From positions 40,169,679 through 40,233,678 of the forward strand of contig OZ025243.1 in assembly GCA_964019155.1 (NCBI GenBank): DNA of 64,000 bases, written 5' to 3'. Positions within the stretch are counted from its first letter, which is position 1. Each line of letters begins with the position of its first letter. The position numbers and the translations under genes were made by a program. Under the pieces are notes generated by a model. That model saw only the letters and a list, made by a program, of their open reading frames with translations, ran no database searches and was not told where the DNA came from. Shown here one piece after another: positions 25,353-38,235 of this stretch. The DNA is from Osedax fenrisi. Taxonomy: Eukaryota; Annelida; Polychaeta; Sabellida; Siboglinidae.

Positions 25353-26016
25353 TCGAGTATAATATTAACCATTTGGTACACAATTTCGTGTCCTCCAAGT
25401 AGTTATGGCAATACTTTACTATTTTTGGTATAAATTTGACTTATAATAAAATGATAACCTAAATATATATGATCAATATTTGTATATTATTTATTAATAC
25501 TTTTAAAATCTATTGAATAAGTAAGTTTAAATAATGATTGATTGAATTAACACTATATTGGATCTATAAATATAACTCTTATAAAATATAGAGTATTATA
25601 GGATATATGTATATAGGATGTTGACACAAGTCGATGTTATATTACTTATGAATCATATATATTACATAACAAAATTAGTTAATTAATTAAATTATTTATT
25701 TATATGTTTAATAATAAGTTCACATGCGCGTAATTACATAAATTCATCTCAGAAAATAGTAAAGTTAGAATTCTATATGCAAAATGAAAAAATTGTATGT
25801 AAAAAGTAAATATTAATATTTTCAAAAAAATCATTGACTTATATATATATAGTATAGTTACAAATAAATTAATATAATTGAGTTTTCGACGCGCACAGTG
25901 TGCATGTTTGAATATAATTAGGGTTTAATTGAGTCGAATGTTTATCTAACTATTTATATAAAGCATAAATGTTTTCTCAAAATATAAATTTTAATAATAT
26001 ATTATTATACGATCGT
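25353..26016. other. AT-rich non-coding DNA
   Basis: No gene or repeat family was recognised between the LINE tail and the GC-rich frame. Confidence 0.5.
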
Positions 26017-26244
26017 ATGCGACCGTCCACAAAGCTGGCGTACGACCCCGCCCAGTGCGGACCGGAAGTCGCAACCCGTCGCTTTGAAGTTGACGCTGAT
26101 GAGGATGTGTACCGCCAGTTGAGACCACCCACCCCACCCGTTGATACCAGCCCCCTATTGGCTAGTAACGTGGAGTGGTTGTTATGTCATCATCTAGGAG
26201 AAGGGAGCCGAGAGAATATCGTACACTTCTGCTATTGTGTGTAG
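26017..26244 (+). CDS. Unrecognised GC-rich reading frame, possible small gene or last exon
   Basis: From ATG at 26017 the frame encodes 75 residues starting MRPSTKLAYDPAQCGPEVAT and ending NIVHFCYCV with stop TAG. The same frame is open back to ATG 25969, but that part is AT-rich. A possible acceptor AAAG precedes CTGGCG at 26035 in phase 0, with a poor pyrimidine tract. GC content rises sharply at about 26010 and falls after about 26340. An AATAAA at 26424-26429 could serve as poly(A) signal. The protein is acidic and proline-rich in the middle (RPPTPPVDTSP). I recognise no domain. It does not match in phase with the exon ending at 23401. Confidence 0.3.
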   Translation: MRPSTKLAYDPAQCGPEVATRRFEVDADEDVYRQLRPPTPPVDTSPLLASNVEWLLCHHLGEGSRENIVHFCYCV

Positions 26245-26423
26245 CGAGGACCATCAGTTCATCAATGCCGTGGTACACGAGCGTGTCGAGCGTAGTGGTT
26301 AGTGAGAGCGGTGACATCATAACCTAACTATACTTCGTGACGTAATGACACTGTAATCTGTGATGTAATAACTGTACTTTATTGTATAGAAACCGGGATG
26401 ATTTGCAATTCAAATTACTGTCG

Positions 26424-26429
26424 AATAAA
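26424..26429 (+). promoter_or_regulatory. Possible poly(A) signal AATAAA
   Basis: AATAAA about 180 bp after the stop of the 26017 frame. AATAAA is common by chance in such AT-rich DNA, so support is weak. Confidence 0.25.
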
Positions 26430-26439
26430 AAGTTGTTTA

Positions 26440-27320
26440 TATTAATAATTATTGATTAGGACAAATTAAAGAAATACAAATAATTGTAACTAAATAATGA
26501 CATTATTGCTATGAATTTGTCATGTAATATCTTTTATACTAGTTGTAAATATCTCATTGTCTCACGACTCCATGAAAGTAGTGGAACATAGTACAGCCGA
26601 TGCTAGTTTATATACACGATAAAGTACATCCCTTCATTCGTATAGTATTACTAAGAAGGAAAAGTTTAATAATTGTTATTATAGGTAGTTTACGTTCATA
26701 ATTGCAGCGAACTCATAATAATGATTGTACAATAGTCGGTCTAGTTGTAACACATATGTTATGAAGCAAATATACACCACTCCCTGTCAATGTAACTATG
26801 GTAATGTTAAAGCATGCCACTGCGAACAGTAGAATCTAAATAACAGAAATAAATGGATAGGTTGATATCAATTTATATTATAAACAACACTTTTTTTCTT
26901 CTGAAAATGTACCCTATATTTTTTCTTAAAACAATCTATTGACTATTGACTAATATAATTGTATACTTAACCGTGAAAAAATCAGTAATGTAAACTATTT
27001 ATGAATAAGTATAATATATATGTATTGTCAATATTGCGAAGCCTCAGTATTTGTATATGTAGATAATCTATAGCTTTACCTCTACGTAAGAGGACCGTGA
27101 CTTATGTAATAAACTCTTAACAATAGATAGTCACGTAGTGTCAATACACACACTAATATGGTATACTGATTATAGACGTGGATAAGACATTCTTCGATCA
27201 GTGGTATAAGTTATTATACCTAGAGCTCTTAATGAGGAGCTACAGGGCGTACTATGTGTATTTGTTTAATTCGGGGGGGGGGGGGGTAAACATTACTATA
27301 CTGAAGTTATATCACTTATA
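26440..27320. other. Non-coding DNA with a poly-G run
   Basis: No gene was recognised. A run of 14 G lies at 27273-27286. Confidence 0.5.
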
Positions 27321-27379
27321 AGTGATTTCTTTATATATATACATTCGTATTCTTTATACATACATATATAACACAGTAT

Positions 27380-28200
27380 ATAACATACTAAACCATGAAC
27401 TCTTAATCTTCATCCAACCATACCGTGATAATTCACTGAACTTGAATTTTCAAACAAAACTCAGAAAAGTGGAACTTATATTCCGTAAATCTTTCCTTCT
27501 CCAAATAAATTACCGACTTTTACTAACTAATAAACTTTTTATAAATTTCAACTTTGTTAAGTCTAATCTTCACTCTAGATTAACAATATTAATAATATTT
27601 CTTCCAATCATCATGCTTCATTTACCCTATGTTTGCAAGATTTCGACTCCTTAATTGCAATCAAATATCACATGATTACCTTAAACCCCACATAATATAT
27701 TATGTATACTATTCACAAATAACTGATTAATAATATCTCTCTTTGTTTATCTGAATGCATGGATCATATTTCATTAATATATTATATTCTCAATCCTTAA
27801 TAAATCAATGAATCAATGAATCCATCAAACCTGATTTAATCACGAACTATAGTCATTCTTCAACTACCATTTCTTAGAAAATGTTAGAACGCATTATTGT
27901 AAATAATTGAAAACATTTATATCAACAAATAATGATATGTTAGCTTTCATAGGCATGCATTCTGAGGAATAAGTCACCTCACTAAAAATACGATAAAATT
28001 AATATAAAATAATATTAAACTAATATCTACATAGTGTTTCAATTCATAATATTTCCAACGTGTACTATTATATATTGAATGTACTTTTGTTTCTGAATAA
28101 ATTCCATTTTTATTTCAATACTACACGTGATTGATCTACTTGGAACCGTTCTCAGATAGTATCGTCCTGTATATTAAATATATTAGCATCTATGCAAAAT
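27380..28200 (+). pseudogene. Heavily decayed LINE relic
   Basis: An open stretch (27322-27654) contains FQTKLRKVELIFRKS, similar to the basic linker after the endonuclease in CR1/L2 elements. Further on, ITNYSHSSTTIS then KMLERIIVNN (about 27837-27910) matches the NYRPIS..PFLSKVLERIV block at the start of the reverse transcriptase. Stops are frequent and the catalytic region is not recognisable. The end is uncertain. Confidence 0.45.
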
Positions 28201-28497
28201 TAAAATGTATATACCCGTTCTCTTCTCTTTCATTAATGTATCACGATATTACCATTTATACATTCCTAATCACAATATTGTCAGTCAATTAGAATATCTC
28301 TACCATAATATATGTTCCAATAACATTTAATCGTATTCCTTCTTATCGAAATACTCTAATCCTCTACATTATAACTCCCATTATCGTGATTATACTAAAA
28401 CTATTAGATCGCGGCTTCTCTTGCACAATCTTCTTCTTCTCTCTTCGATATCTTATTAAGCTATAACTTTTGTTCTCCTTTTGTCACATTGGTATCA

Positions 28498-28535
28498 TCT
28501 CACCATACATCTCCTATAGGAGATGTATGGTGAGA
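28498..28535. repeat. Perfect 38-bp palindrome
   Basis: TCTCACCATACATCTCCTA is followed immediately by its exact reverse complement, with no spacer. It is the longest perfect palindrome I found outside TA repeats. Confidence 0.9.
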
Positions 28536-29480
28536 GGCTGAGTTAGGTCTTTAGTTATACTATAGTCCTGTCTCGTATGTCACGTATTGAATAGTGGCTA
28601 TATTTAGTCTATCATGTTACCATGGTAACTACCGCAGTAGTGTATAAATTCGGAGATATTTCCCTTAAATCGCGATATTTGTGAACCTATAGGTTTACCT
28701 ATAAGTATACTTGCTATTTTCTCTAGTAATATCCTCGATCATTCCATTGCCCACTCCTACCAACTCTTCTAACTATATACATTAAAAGTTCCCACCTAAA
28801 TATCCTCTCACTTATACATACATGTATACGATATATTCCACTTATGAGTCATAACTTACTAAGTCATAAGTCATAAATTATGACTGCATTACTAACACGA
28901 ATACCCCCACTAACCTAATTAGGTTCAAATATCCGTATGTATCTATCTTCTCCGTATTTATCATCCCTTATATCTCTAAATCGTTATTTTAGCTTCCGTA
29001 TTAAAGGAACTTCCATACAATTACCATTATATTTATCCATTACCATCCCTCCTATACAACAAACCCATAACATAATAAATAATAGAATATCGACGTGGAG
29101 TACGATAACAAAATCAAATAGTTATTAACTATAATAGTAGTATACCTGTTTAATTCAAATGTTGTAATTAAAACTATAAGTTAGGCATACAATGGTATTG
29201 TTGTCTTGATTATGATAATATTAGCTAGCAATACACACACTACTATCTATTATACGATTACATGTATTCTATGTATTGTAACAATTCTGTCGTTATAGAC
29301 AACTTTCGTGTGTGTGTTTACTGTAGGTGGTAGCTCATATGAATACCAAATAGAGGTTTTGTGTAGAGAATAGCGAAGAAGGGGAGACGTATTTCAGGTT
29401 TAGTTGTTTATATAGTATATTATATCGTAGTTATTGTAGTATGTAATGTATAGGAGAATTTATAAAAATATAATTATTAT
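28536..29480. other. AT-rich non-coding DNA
   Basis: No gene was recognised in about 950 bp. Confidence 0.5.
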
Positions 29481-29486
29481 TTAATA

Positions 29487-29489
<3 letters not shown>

Positions 29490-29541
<52 letters not shown>
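29490..29541. repeat. (TA)n microsatellite
   Basis: A pure TA run of about 50 bp just outside the 3' end of the minus-strand LINE. Confidence 0.95.
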
Positions 29542-29544
<3 letters not shown>

Positions 29545-29621
29545 GTTAAATGATACTTTATCATAAATTATTAATTTAATTGTATTATTTAATAAATCAT
29601 TATTTTATTATTTTAATTTTA

Positions 29622-31110
29622 GATAGATAGATTGATAGATATATAATAGTTTATTGAATAGATTCAAAACGATGTGTAACAATAAATAAAAATGACAGAA
29701 ATATATAAATAATAGTTAGCAAATATAAATAAGTTATGATTTACACACACCGAAAGTAAATAAAATAATAATAAAGCAATAGTTGGGATGTTGATCAAAC
29801 GTGCTGAACACATCATCAAATAATTAGGGAAGAGGTATCGGGTTGGTCAGGCCCATATATGATTATATGTCCATAAATCATGAGGGATAGACGGTCCCTG
29901 CATATTGGTTTTTTGACATCTCTCCACACCTAGAATATCAAATGATTTTACAGCTGGTAAGATCAAATACCCAAATAAAGTACAAAACGAAAACGAAAAC
30001 TAGAAAAACAATAAAATTATATAAATAAAGACATTACATTTATGCATGTTGAGAATAAAAGTTTCCATCAATATTATGAGTATCTATATTTATAATAAAT
30101 ATGCTTATAGATTTAGACGAAGCCACAGAACGAGGAAGTGAATTCCAAGCGGTACTCACTATGTTGCTGAATGACTTGATAGTTGCTTTATTAATGCATT
30201 TGTCTCTGCGTATTTTGATTAGACCTAGGTCCTCGATTACTTGTAGAATAAGTTGTGAATACCGATGATTTTTCAATATCCACGAGATTGTTCAGTATAT
30301 TGAAATCCATAACCAGGTCAGCTCTTAATCTGCGATGGGATAAATTCATTAAATTAAGAAAACACAATCTAGTATCATAAGTTGATTTAAAGTTACATCT
30401 GAAGTAAATTCGCTTAGTAAATTTATGTTGAACTTTTTCAATAAGTTTGTTTAGGCCAATAAAGTCTTTGCCTGGATTCCAAATAGATAAACTATATTCG
30501 AGTAATGACCGTATATAGGTAGGCTTTGACCAGATAATACGAATTATTTGAAATAAAACATCTACAAATTATATTCGAGATCACATAAGCTTTGCTACAT
30601 ATATTATTAATGTGAATATTGAATTTAATATTATCGTCAAAAACAATACCAAGGTCTCGAAAATTGGAGTATTTTGTAATCAGGGTATTATTTAGCGAAT
30701 AGAAAGATATATCAGATTTTCCGATTGACATAAAGGCGCATTTTTCTAAAGCTATTTGAATGTTTCATTTTACTGTCCAATCATATAGATCATTAAGTCC
30801 TGATCAGTATTATTCCTATACGATAGAGATATTTTAGCATCATCGGAAAAAAAGAGAGCATGTTAGCTGTGATGAAAATATCGAAGGGAGGTCATTGATA
30901 TATATTAAGAATAGAAGAGGTCCAATAACGGAACCTTGAGGAACACCTGAACTTGCATGAATATAATCAGAAAATTCATCATTTACCCTAGTTATTTGAA
31001 ATCGATTAGTAAGGTATGAGTAAACCATTAAGGACATTACCACCAATCTCTAATTTAGACATCGTCTTTAGAAGTTTAGAATGGCATACTTTATCAAAAG
31101 CTTTAGCCAT

Positions 31111-31149
<39 letters not shown>

Positions 31150-32040
31150 CAGTATTAAAAGAATGGTTAGTGGCTCTACTTATATTTCTATTAAATTCTA
31201 TAAGTTGTAGTTCCGTGGATCTACCGGGTAAAAATCCATATTGTTCCGTACATAATAGTTTATTATATCTTAAATAATACAATAGATAGTAAGATAATAT
31301 TTTTTTCAAAAATAATGAGAGTGGATGGCAATAAACTGATTGGACGATAATTTGATGGAAATGAATGATCACATTTTTAAATATTGGAATAATATTATCT
31401 AACTTCCATATAGTAGGGCATTGACCTTCATCTAGAATACGTTGAAAAACAATAGATAATGGATATGAAATTTCATAAGATAATAACTTAAGCATACCTT
31501 TGGAAGCATACATCATAAGAAATATGTGACTTGAGAAAAACAGATAAAAATTGCTCAGAAAGACAATCTGCTTTATCAAAGTCATTAGTATAAATGATAT
31601 TATGATTGACTAGATTTCTGAGTGGAGGTATGATATTTTTGTTATTTAATTTGGTGTTTATATAATTATAAAAAGAAGATTTTTTATTTTATAAGAGCAT
31701 TTTGTGTTCAACATCAATATTATATTGCTTTATTTTATCTGATAGTAAATATTGGTTATACCCCCAAACATTATGTGTATCTGTATCAAATATGTTTCTA
31801 TGTAAGACTCTACACTTATTTAGTAGTTTCTTAATAGGTAAGGGATATTTATAAATTTTAGTTGAAAAAGTAGGGGTGTATGACTCGATGATATTCTTAG
31901 TAACATTAATAGAAGTGTTGATTAGCTCATTACAGTCATTGCACGAGGGTAGAATATTAGTTCAGTCTAGTGACAAGATATGAGTTTTAATATTAGCAAT
32001 ATAACTTTTATTATTAAGTCGCATGATTGAATATTTATTG
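29622..32040 (-). pseudogene. Jockey-like non-LTR retrotransposon relic with (ATCT)n tail
   Basis: On the minus strand, reading from about 31950 down: a linker with YPLPIKKLLNKCRVLHRNIF, then DKADCLSEQFL, then RT fingers ISYPLSIVFQRILDEGQCPT, IWKLDNIIPIFKN and YGFLPGRSTELQLIEF (31103-31585). A (TA)n (31115-31144) replaces codons just before the DFAKAFDK motif. Next come VYSYLTNRFQITRVNDEFSD and SGVPQGSVIGPLLFLIYIND (30840-31046), a one-base shift, SDDAK for ADDAK, then FRDLGIVFDDNIKF (30492-30731) and SFSNIVSTAWNSLP (30040-30276). The tail is ATCT repeats (29622-29642). It is the same family type as the plus-strand element at 23500, but more decayed. Confidence 0.8.
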
Positions 32041-32630
32041 TGATTTTAACTATAAATATATATATAATTAAATAATTTATAATATTGAAAACTGGAGGAA
32101 ATTTGTTAACATATTTAACACAGGTCGGTGGTGACTCGTGTTTATCGGTCATTCCCACCGATATGCAAACTAGTAAACATGATGGAAAAGTTATGGAATT
32201 TACCATAAATTATGGTGCATAATATACGTATAGGGAATATTATTATAATCTTAAATATATTATAATTCCATATTTATTTTGTATGCGATTTTATAATATA
32301 ACGATTACTATTTGGAATACTTAAATGATTATTATTCCTATTTAAACAAATCGATAACTTATAATATATTACTAATATTTATATATATGTATATATATAA
32401 ATATTAATACAAATTATATTAAAAATAAAAATATAAAACTAATCTATAATTAATATAATAATTAGTAATATTAATCCTACTAATATCACATGATTGCAAT
32501 TAAAAGTATATGCTTCTACATTACCATATGATAAATATATATTTGATTATTTTTAAGTTACATAGGTTAATATTATCTATACTACTATGATATGAACCCC
32601 TATTATTACCTGATTACCTATCCCGTAGCG
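32041..32630. other. AT-rich non-coding DNA
   Basis: No gene was recognised. TAGGGGCGCTG occurs at about 32638, identical to the MITE left terminus, but no rest of the MITE follows. Confidence 0.45.
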
Positions 32631-32639
32631 TTGAGCCGT

Positions 32640-35250
32640 AGGGGCGCTGATGAATCTTTCACAATTTTTAAGTTTTGTTAATGAGGCTGTCGTTTGGGTA
32701 ATTCTTGAAAGGATTTCCTTTGTCGAGCCATTATCATCTAATATAGAGTCTAAGTATTTTAAAGTATAGACTGATTAAATTACTTCGCCATGTAAGGATA
32801 TACTATTATTGAAGTCCCCATCACAGTTTGTCATTATTTGTGTCTTGTTTATATTGATTTCTATGCAATAAGTTCTTGAAGTAGAATTATTTTGTTGATC
32901 AAATTAACAAGTTGGTTTTCACTTCCTGCTAGACCGTCGATATTATCCGCAAATCGTATATTTGTAATTACTCTTCCTCCACTAGATATATACCTTTATG
33001 GTCTAGTAGATATTTGTTAATGATTTTCTCCAGCATTATATTGAATAATGTGGGGGATAATATACATCCTTGGCGTACACCGGTTTTTATGGTGAACCAT
33101 TCCCCGACTTTACCTTCATAGTATATTTCGCTTATTGCTTTTTCGTAGAGGCTTTGTTTTACTTTTATGAGTATGGCATTGATATTGATATTTTCATTGT
33201 ATTCCAAAATGCTGACATATCATATCGAAAGCTTTTTTAAAGTCAATGAATATATGATAAAGCGGTTTTTGATGTTCGGTGTATTTTTCTTGAATTATTG
33301 TTAAGTTGATAATTTGTTCATTATAGTGCTTCTACCAGCTTTAAAACCTGCGTATTCTTCTGACAATAGTTATTCGCCAATTGGTTGCAGTCTTCTCAGG
33401 ATAACTTTCAGCTTTATTTTGCTCATATGTGATATGAGACTTATGGTTCTATGGTTCTCACACTTCTGAATATTTCCTTTTTTATGTATATATATAATTA
33501 AGGATTGGGTCCAAACCATGGGCTATTCCATTGAGTTCCATATTTTATTGCATACATTTGTTATCACTAAGATCATATTTTCGCTTCCATATTTCAATAA
33601 TTATCCTGTTATATTATCTACTCCCGGTGATTTACCACTTTTTAGATACTGTATAACTGATACTGTATAGCTGCTACAACTTCGCTTCTTAACATGGGAT
33701 AGTTGTTATTATCTGTAGGTTATGTCGTATTCAGTATCGTTATCGTTATTGAAATTTTACAATTCTGAACAGTATTCCGTCCATCTTATAATCACGCCCT
33801 TTTTATCATTAATGCAATTACCATCTTTATTTTGAATATTAGCTGAAGCTCTCTGTTTAGGTTTTGTTAAATCTTTAACGATTTGATAATCTTTCTTTGT
33901 ATTATTATGCGTAAAACAAGTGTCAATTTCCTTACATTTGCGATTAACCCAGTCTTATTTTGCCTTCTTCATGGATCTCGATTTACCAGTTAATTATCTT
34001 GTATGTAGAATTTGTTTTTCTTTAATTTTCTTCTGAAGTCACACATAAGATTCATTTGTGATCCATCTTTGTTTTTGTTGTCGATACTTTCCGAGGATAT
34101 CATTTTCAGAATCAGTAATCACTAAATTTAGATGTTTTACTATTTCGTCACCTACTATTTAGTTCTTCCAGTTTTAGATAAATTAATTTGCCTTGGTATT
34201 CTAAGACGTAACACGTTGATTGAATTTCATCATTACTATATCATATATGCTATAGTATATACTATAGTCACTTCCTATGTCGGCTCCAGGAAAATATCGT
34301 GTTTTGTTTATATTAATACTTGTGGTGAATCTTTTCTGCGTAAAATATAATCTATTTGATTATGGTATAAGCCTCCAGGACTATCCCATTTGTTAATCCT
34401 AGATTTTGTATGTGGACCAGATGTGTTGGTAGCGATTAGACTATTTATTTTCATGAATTCGAGTAGTCTTTGTCCTATTTCGTTTGTATTTTCATTACAG
34501 TATTTTCCCAATATAAGCTAGCATCCTTTCCAATTTTCGCGTTACAGTCACCTTGTATGACTATACTATCACGTTTGTCTATTTCTGTTATAGTTGATTG
34601 TAGAATTGTGAAATATCTTAATCTAAATGATCTGTGGTTGGCGCGTATACTTGTGTTATTGTCACATTACATGGTGTGGCATGAAGACGTATGGTTGCTA
34701 TCCTTTCATTGATTGTATTAAAATTCATTATCATTTTCACAATATCTTTGTTTATGAGAAAACCAATTTCGTTTATGTGCCGGTTTCCATTACCAATGTA
34801 GTGGAGTATATGCCATTCATTTGTTTGTATTTCGTTAGTAAATTGTTTCCGAATTTCACTTTATCCAATAATGTTCCATTTATAACTTTTCATTTCGTGA
34901 GTAAGTTCTTCTAGTTTTCCGTTAGCTCTAAGAGTTCTTACATTCCATGAGACAATGTATATTTCGTGTCGTTTTTTCATTCTTTCACCGGTAGTAGAAT
35001 TGTCATCATTACCCTGGTGTTGGATAGATGATGCGGACACTGTATTACCGGGTGACGTCCGAGCCGGCATGAGATTATTTTTGTTTTGTGAGTTAATCAT
35101 TTGCGTATCCTAGGCAGGTTACATTTTAGCGGATCCCATCCCTCTATAAAATCCCCTACAGCATTAGCCTACTAGCTGAATAGTTTGCCAGGGTATGGTA
35201 GGCTACTTGGAGCCAGCTGTTAGACTTGTGAGATGATATTGGCTAATTAA
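32640..35250 (-). pseudogene. RTE/RTE-X-like non-LTR retrotransposon relic
   Basis: On the minus strand the frame starts at 35100 with MINSQNKNNLMPARTSPGNT and reaches the endonuclease start IYIVSWNVRTLRANGKLEEL, then MKSYKWNIIG. A second piece (34308-34511) has NEIGQRLLEFMKINSLIATN and YHNQIDYIL, the usual endonuclease C-terminal half. The reverse transcriptase piece (32968-33207) has IYYEGKVGEWFTIKTGVRQG and CILSPTLFNIMLE. The catalytic box at about 32942-32956 reads FADN rather than ADD, so the second catalytic Asp is lost. Several frameshifts lie between the pieces. A 5' UTR probably extends to about 35250. Confidence 0.8.
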
Positions 35251-36000
35251 GAAAGAATACTTAGTAGTTAAGCACAGATATCAATCATGAATCGTAGTAT
35301 GACAATAACACTATCACCAACACCCCTTATATAATGTATACAATAATATAATTTATTTTTATTTATACGTTTATAAACTATAGTTTATTTAGTATACTAT
35401 GAAATTAATAATATAGTATACAAGAATATTTATTACATTATAATTAAATATTAACACACAGTAACGTTTTGATATAATATATTAATTTAATGTAATACTA
35501 ATAAGTTCCTATAATAATACCTATTTCTATTGTATCGATATTGATATATCATTTAGCATATGACGTAAGAATAGTGGTATTTACTCTAACATATATGTTT
35601 AGAAAATATAGATATCCTACTCATCTTACAATAATACTGAACAAATATATTTACGGATGTCATGCATCGATATAGTGAGAAAGTGGATAAGAAATTGAAT
35701 GTAGTGTATGGCACTATCCGCTACGAGCGCTGCAGTCGAAACCCACTATCTGGCCCACTACTTTTTATTTATAATAATATGTATTTATCATATATATATT
35801 GATAATCACTACCAATTTTAATGTACTATCTATACTAAAAATAAAATTATATATTTAAAATACATAATATCAACATTCCTCGTAATTTTGTGTATTTAAA
35901 TTGTAGATATAATACTATTTTATTGATTTTATTGATATTTATAATTTAAATCCATTGATATAGATAGAAGTCACTTACATCTATTTCGACGAAAAGACTA
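35251..36000. other. AT-rich non-coding DNA
   Basis: No gene was recognised. Confidence 0.5.
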
Positions 36001-36005
36001 CTGTT

Positions 36006-36875
36006 TTGATATTTGACATATATAATATGACTAATATCCAATCAAAATCACTGATACTATTTTGTAAATTTATCGATAAAAGTGTCATTCACGTGTCTAT
36101 CTTTTACATGCATTGCGTGCGTCAATTGCTTATCCACTTTATTTATATCGATGATGTCATGTCGCGACATAGTATAATTAATGACAATATCACTTATCTA
36201 AACTGGCGTAAATCTTAACTTAATTTTGAAATAAAACTTAAGGAATATAACTTAAACAAAGATGCCAATGTGTTATCTTCATATAATAAGGCTGATTTCT
36301 ATAAATACTTCAATAATAAACTACATTCTATAGATAGTATACTAATTCAATATCACCACTTTATGAAGAAAATAATAATGTTGTATTATAATTATCATCT
36401 GATTTCGACAAATCATCCTGCTTATCACGTTAATACCAATCGGTTTTTAATAACAGTATTGATAGTATTCATACACCATCATCGCAGTCGGCACCTGGGG
36501 TAGGTCTAGTAACCCTCGTTGTCCTTATACCCTACCACATCTGAAATAGTACGTACATTATTATTCCCATCTTCCAACAAGTATGATGATATTCCGAAAG
36601 AGTTATTAAAGAAATTATCATATAGATTATTCTATACTATTTCGCTTATTAAGTCCATTAAGCATGATACTGAGTATATTAAACCTATTTAAGAAAAATC
36701 CTCTCACATTATCTTACTTTCTATTTATTGAATTAATATACAGAATTAATAAGTTTAAAATAATTGTAATTAAATAATTGTATAAACGTAATGACGTTCC
36801 AATATATATAGGTATTACGTAACACCAGTTCGTTTTCTCGCAGGGTAAACGACTGACCTGCAAATAATGTCTTTC

Positions 36876-36916
<41 letters not shown>

Positions 36917-37540
36917 AAAGATGCATTATCGCTATATGATATATATTTAAATAGATTTAGCAAAAGCATTCGATAAAGTAACACACTCTAAATTGTTACA
37001 TAAGCTATCTCATTATGGAATTTGTTATGACGTCATTGTTTTGTTAACATCCTACTTAGTTATTGTAAACAACGAGTACAAATTAATAATACGTTTTCTA
37101 ACAATACACCGGGCATATCGGGTGTTACACAATGATCAGTTATTGGTTCATAGCTATTTTTAATATAGGTTCATTCCTATATATATATATTAATGATCTC
37201 ACAAATATAATAAATAATTTGATTATTAACTCTCTGCAGATAATGCTAAATTGTCATTATCGTTTTAATAGTCTCCTTCTGAAACATATACCTGATGATA
37301 TCAATATATGGGAACTGGAATTGACTCCGACGAAATACGTAGTAATGGGAGTAGAACCTTTTTTCCCACTCGTGTGTATAATCTAAATGGATACTCTTTA
37401 CCAATTCAATCTTATACAATTTAGTTCTAAAGATTTGGGTATTACATTTAATGATAATATGATTTAAATATTCATATTAATAATATTTGTAATAAATCCT
37501 ATCTAATCCTTAATATATATTAAGATCTAGATTATTCATA
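36006..37540 (+). pseudogene. Jockey-like LINE relic
   Basis: After a poorly preserved linker (36006-36500; KADFYKYFNNKLHSI at 36285), RT pieces appear. The run DLAKAFDKVTHSKLLHKLSH followed by YGIC (about 36950-37026) matches the same block in the 23500 element. YINDLTNIINNL (37190-37225) follows the lost GVPQGS box, here GVTQ then a stop near 37128. WELELTPTKYVVMG (37310-37350) and LGITFNDNM (about 37436-37460) follow. A (TA)n (36881-36914) sits just before the AKAFDK block. Confidence 0.65.
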
Positions 37541-37585
37541 TGATTCATTACCAATAATTACAACTATGATAGTTATATACATAGT

Positions 37586-37587
<2 letters not shown>

Positions 37588-37639
<52 letters not shown>

Positions 37640-37860
37640 TATACAACATATATGTTTATACAACTATGTGTATACAAATATGTATATACAACTATATATA
37701 TACAACTATTTATATACAACTATGTATAAACAAATATATATATATATAAAACTATGTAGGATAAATATGTATATATATATGTTATATGTATAAAATATAT
37801 AAATGTAAATGTATATATGTATATGTATACATATGTTATATATAACTAGATATATACCTA
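37588..37860. repeat. (TA)n followed by TATACAACTATG minisatellite
   Basis: A pure TA run of about 48 bp (37588-37635) passes into irregular repeats around TATATACAACTATGTA, with periods of about 15-17 bp, up to 37860. The frame across it is only Tyr, Ile and Met repeats. Confidence 0.8.
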
Positions 37861-38029
37861 TGTATATACAATTCTTGATATGAATTCTTCGTAGAAAAAT
37901 CCTGGGTTAAAGTTGAATCATTAGGTTAGTGCATACTATATTATTGTAACCTATAGGTATTATCCTACCTACAGAGAAAGAAAGACCTACAGTTTATATA
38001 CCAAAGTATTGTTGAATGCATCATGAAAG

Positions 38030-38235
38030 TCTGAATAAAACTGTAACACAAGGTTTTGCTGTTGGTAAAAGAAGAAGAGAACGACATAGACAACACTGAC
38101 TGGCTAACATAGTGAAATTGGCGGGGTCAGAAATGGATCTGACCCATCTAATAAAGGCTACACGGAACCGTGACAGATGGAGAATAGTGTGTGTTGCCGC
38201 GATTCATACCCCCCGTACAATCAACGGTTAACGAA
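38030..38235 (+). pseudogene. C-terminal end of an RTE-like LINE
   Basis: The frame reads GFAVGKRRRERHRQH, a stop, LANIVKLAGSEMDLTHLIKA, then TRNRDRWRIVCVAAIHTPRT and a stop near 38230. GKRRRGR..RW..NI, then a conserved RDRWR shortly before the end, is characteristic of the C-terminus of RTE-like and related non-LTR polyproteins. No reverse transcriptase precedes it. The unrelated Jockey-like relic lies upstream. Confidence 0.6.

Noticed and set aside
32638..32650. Third hAT MITE copy
   Set aside because: Only the 11-bp terminus TAGGGGCGCTG is present, with no MITE interior or second end.
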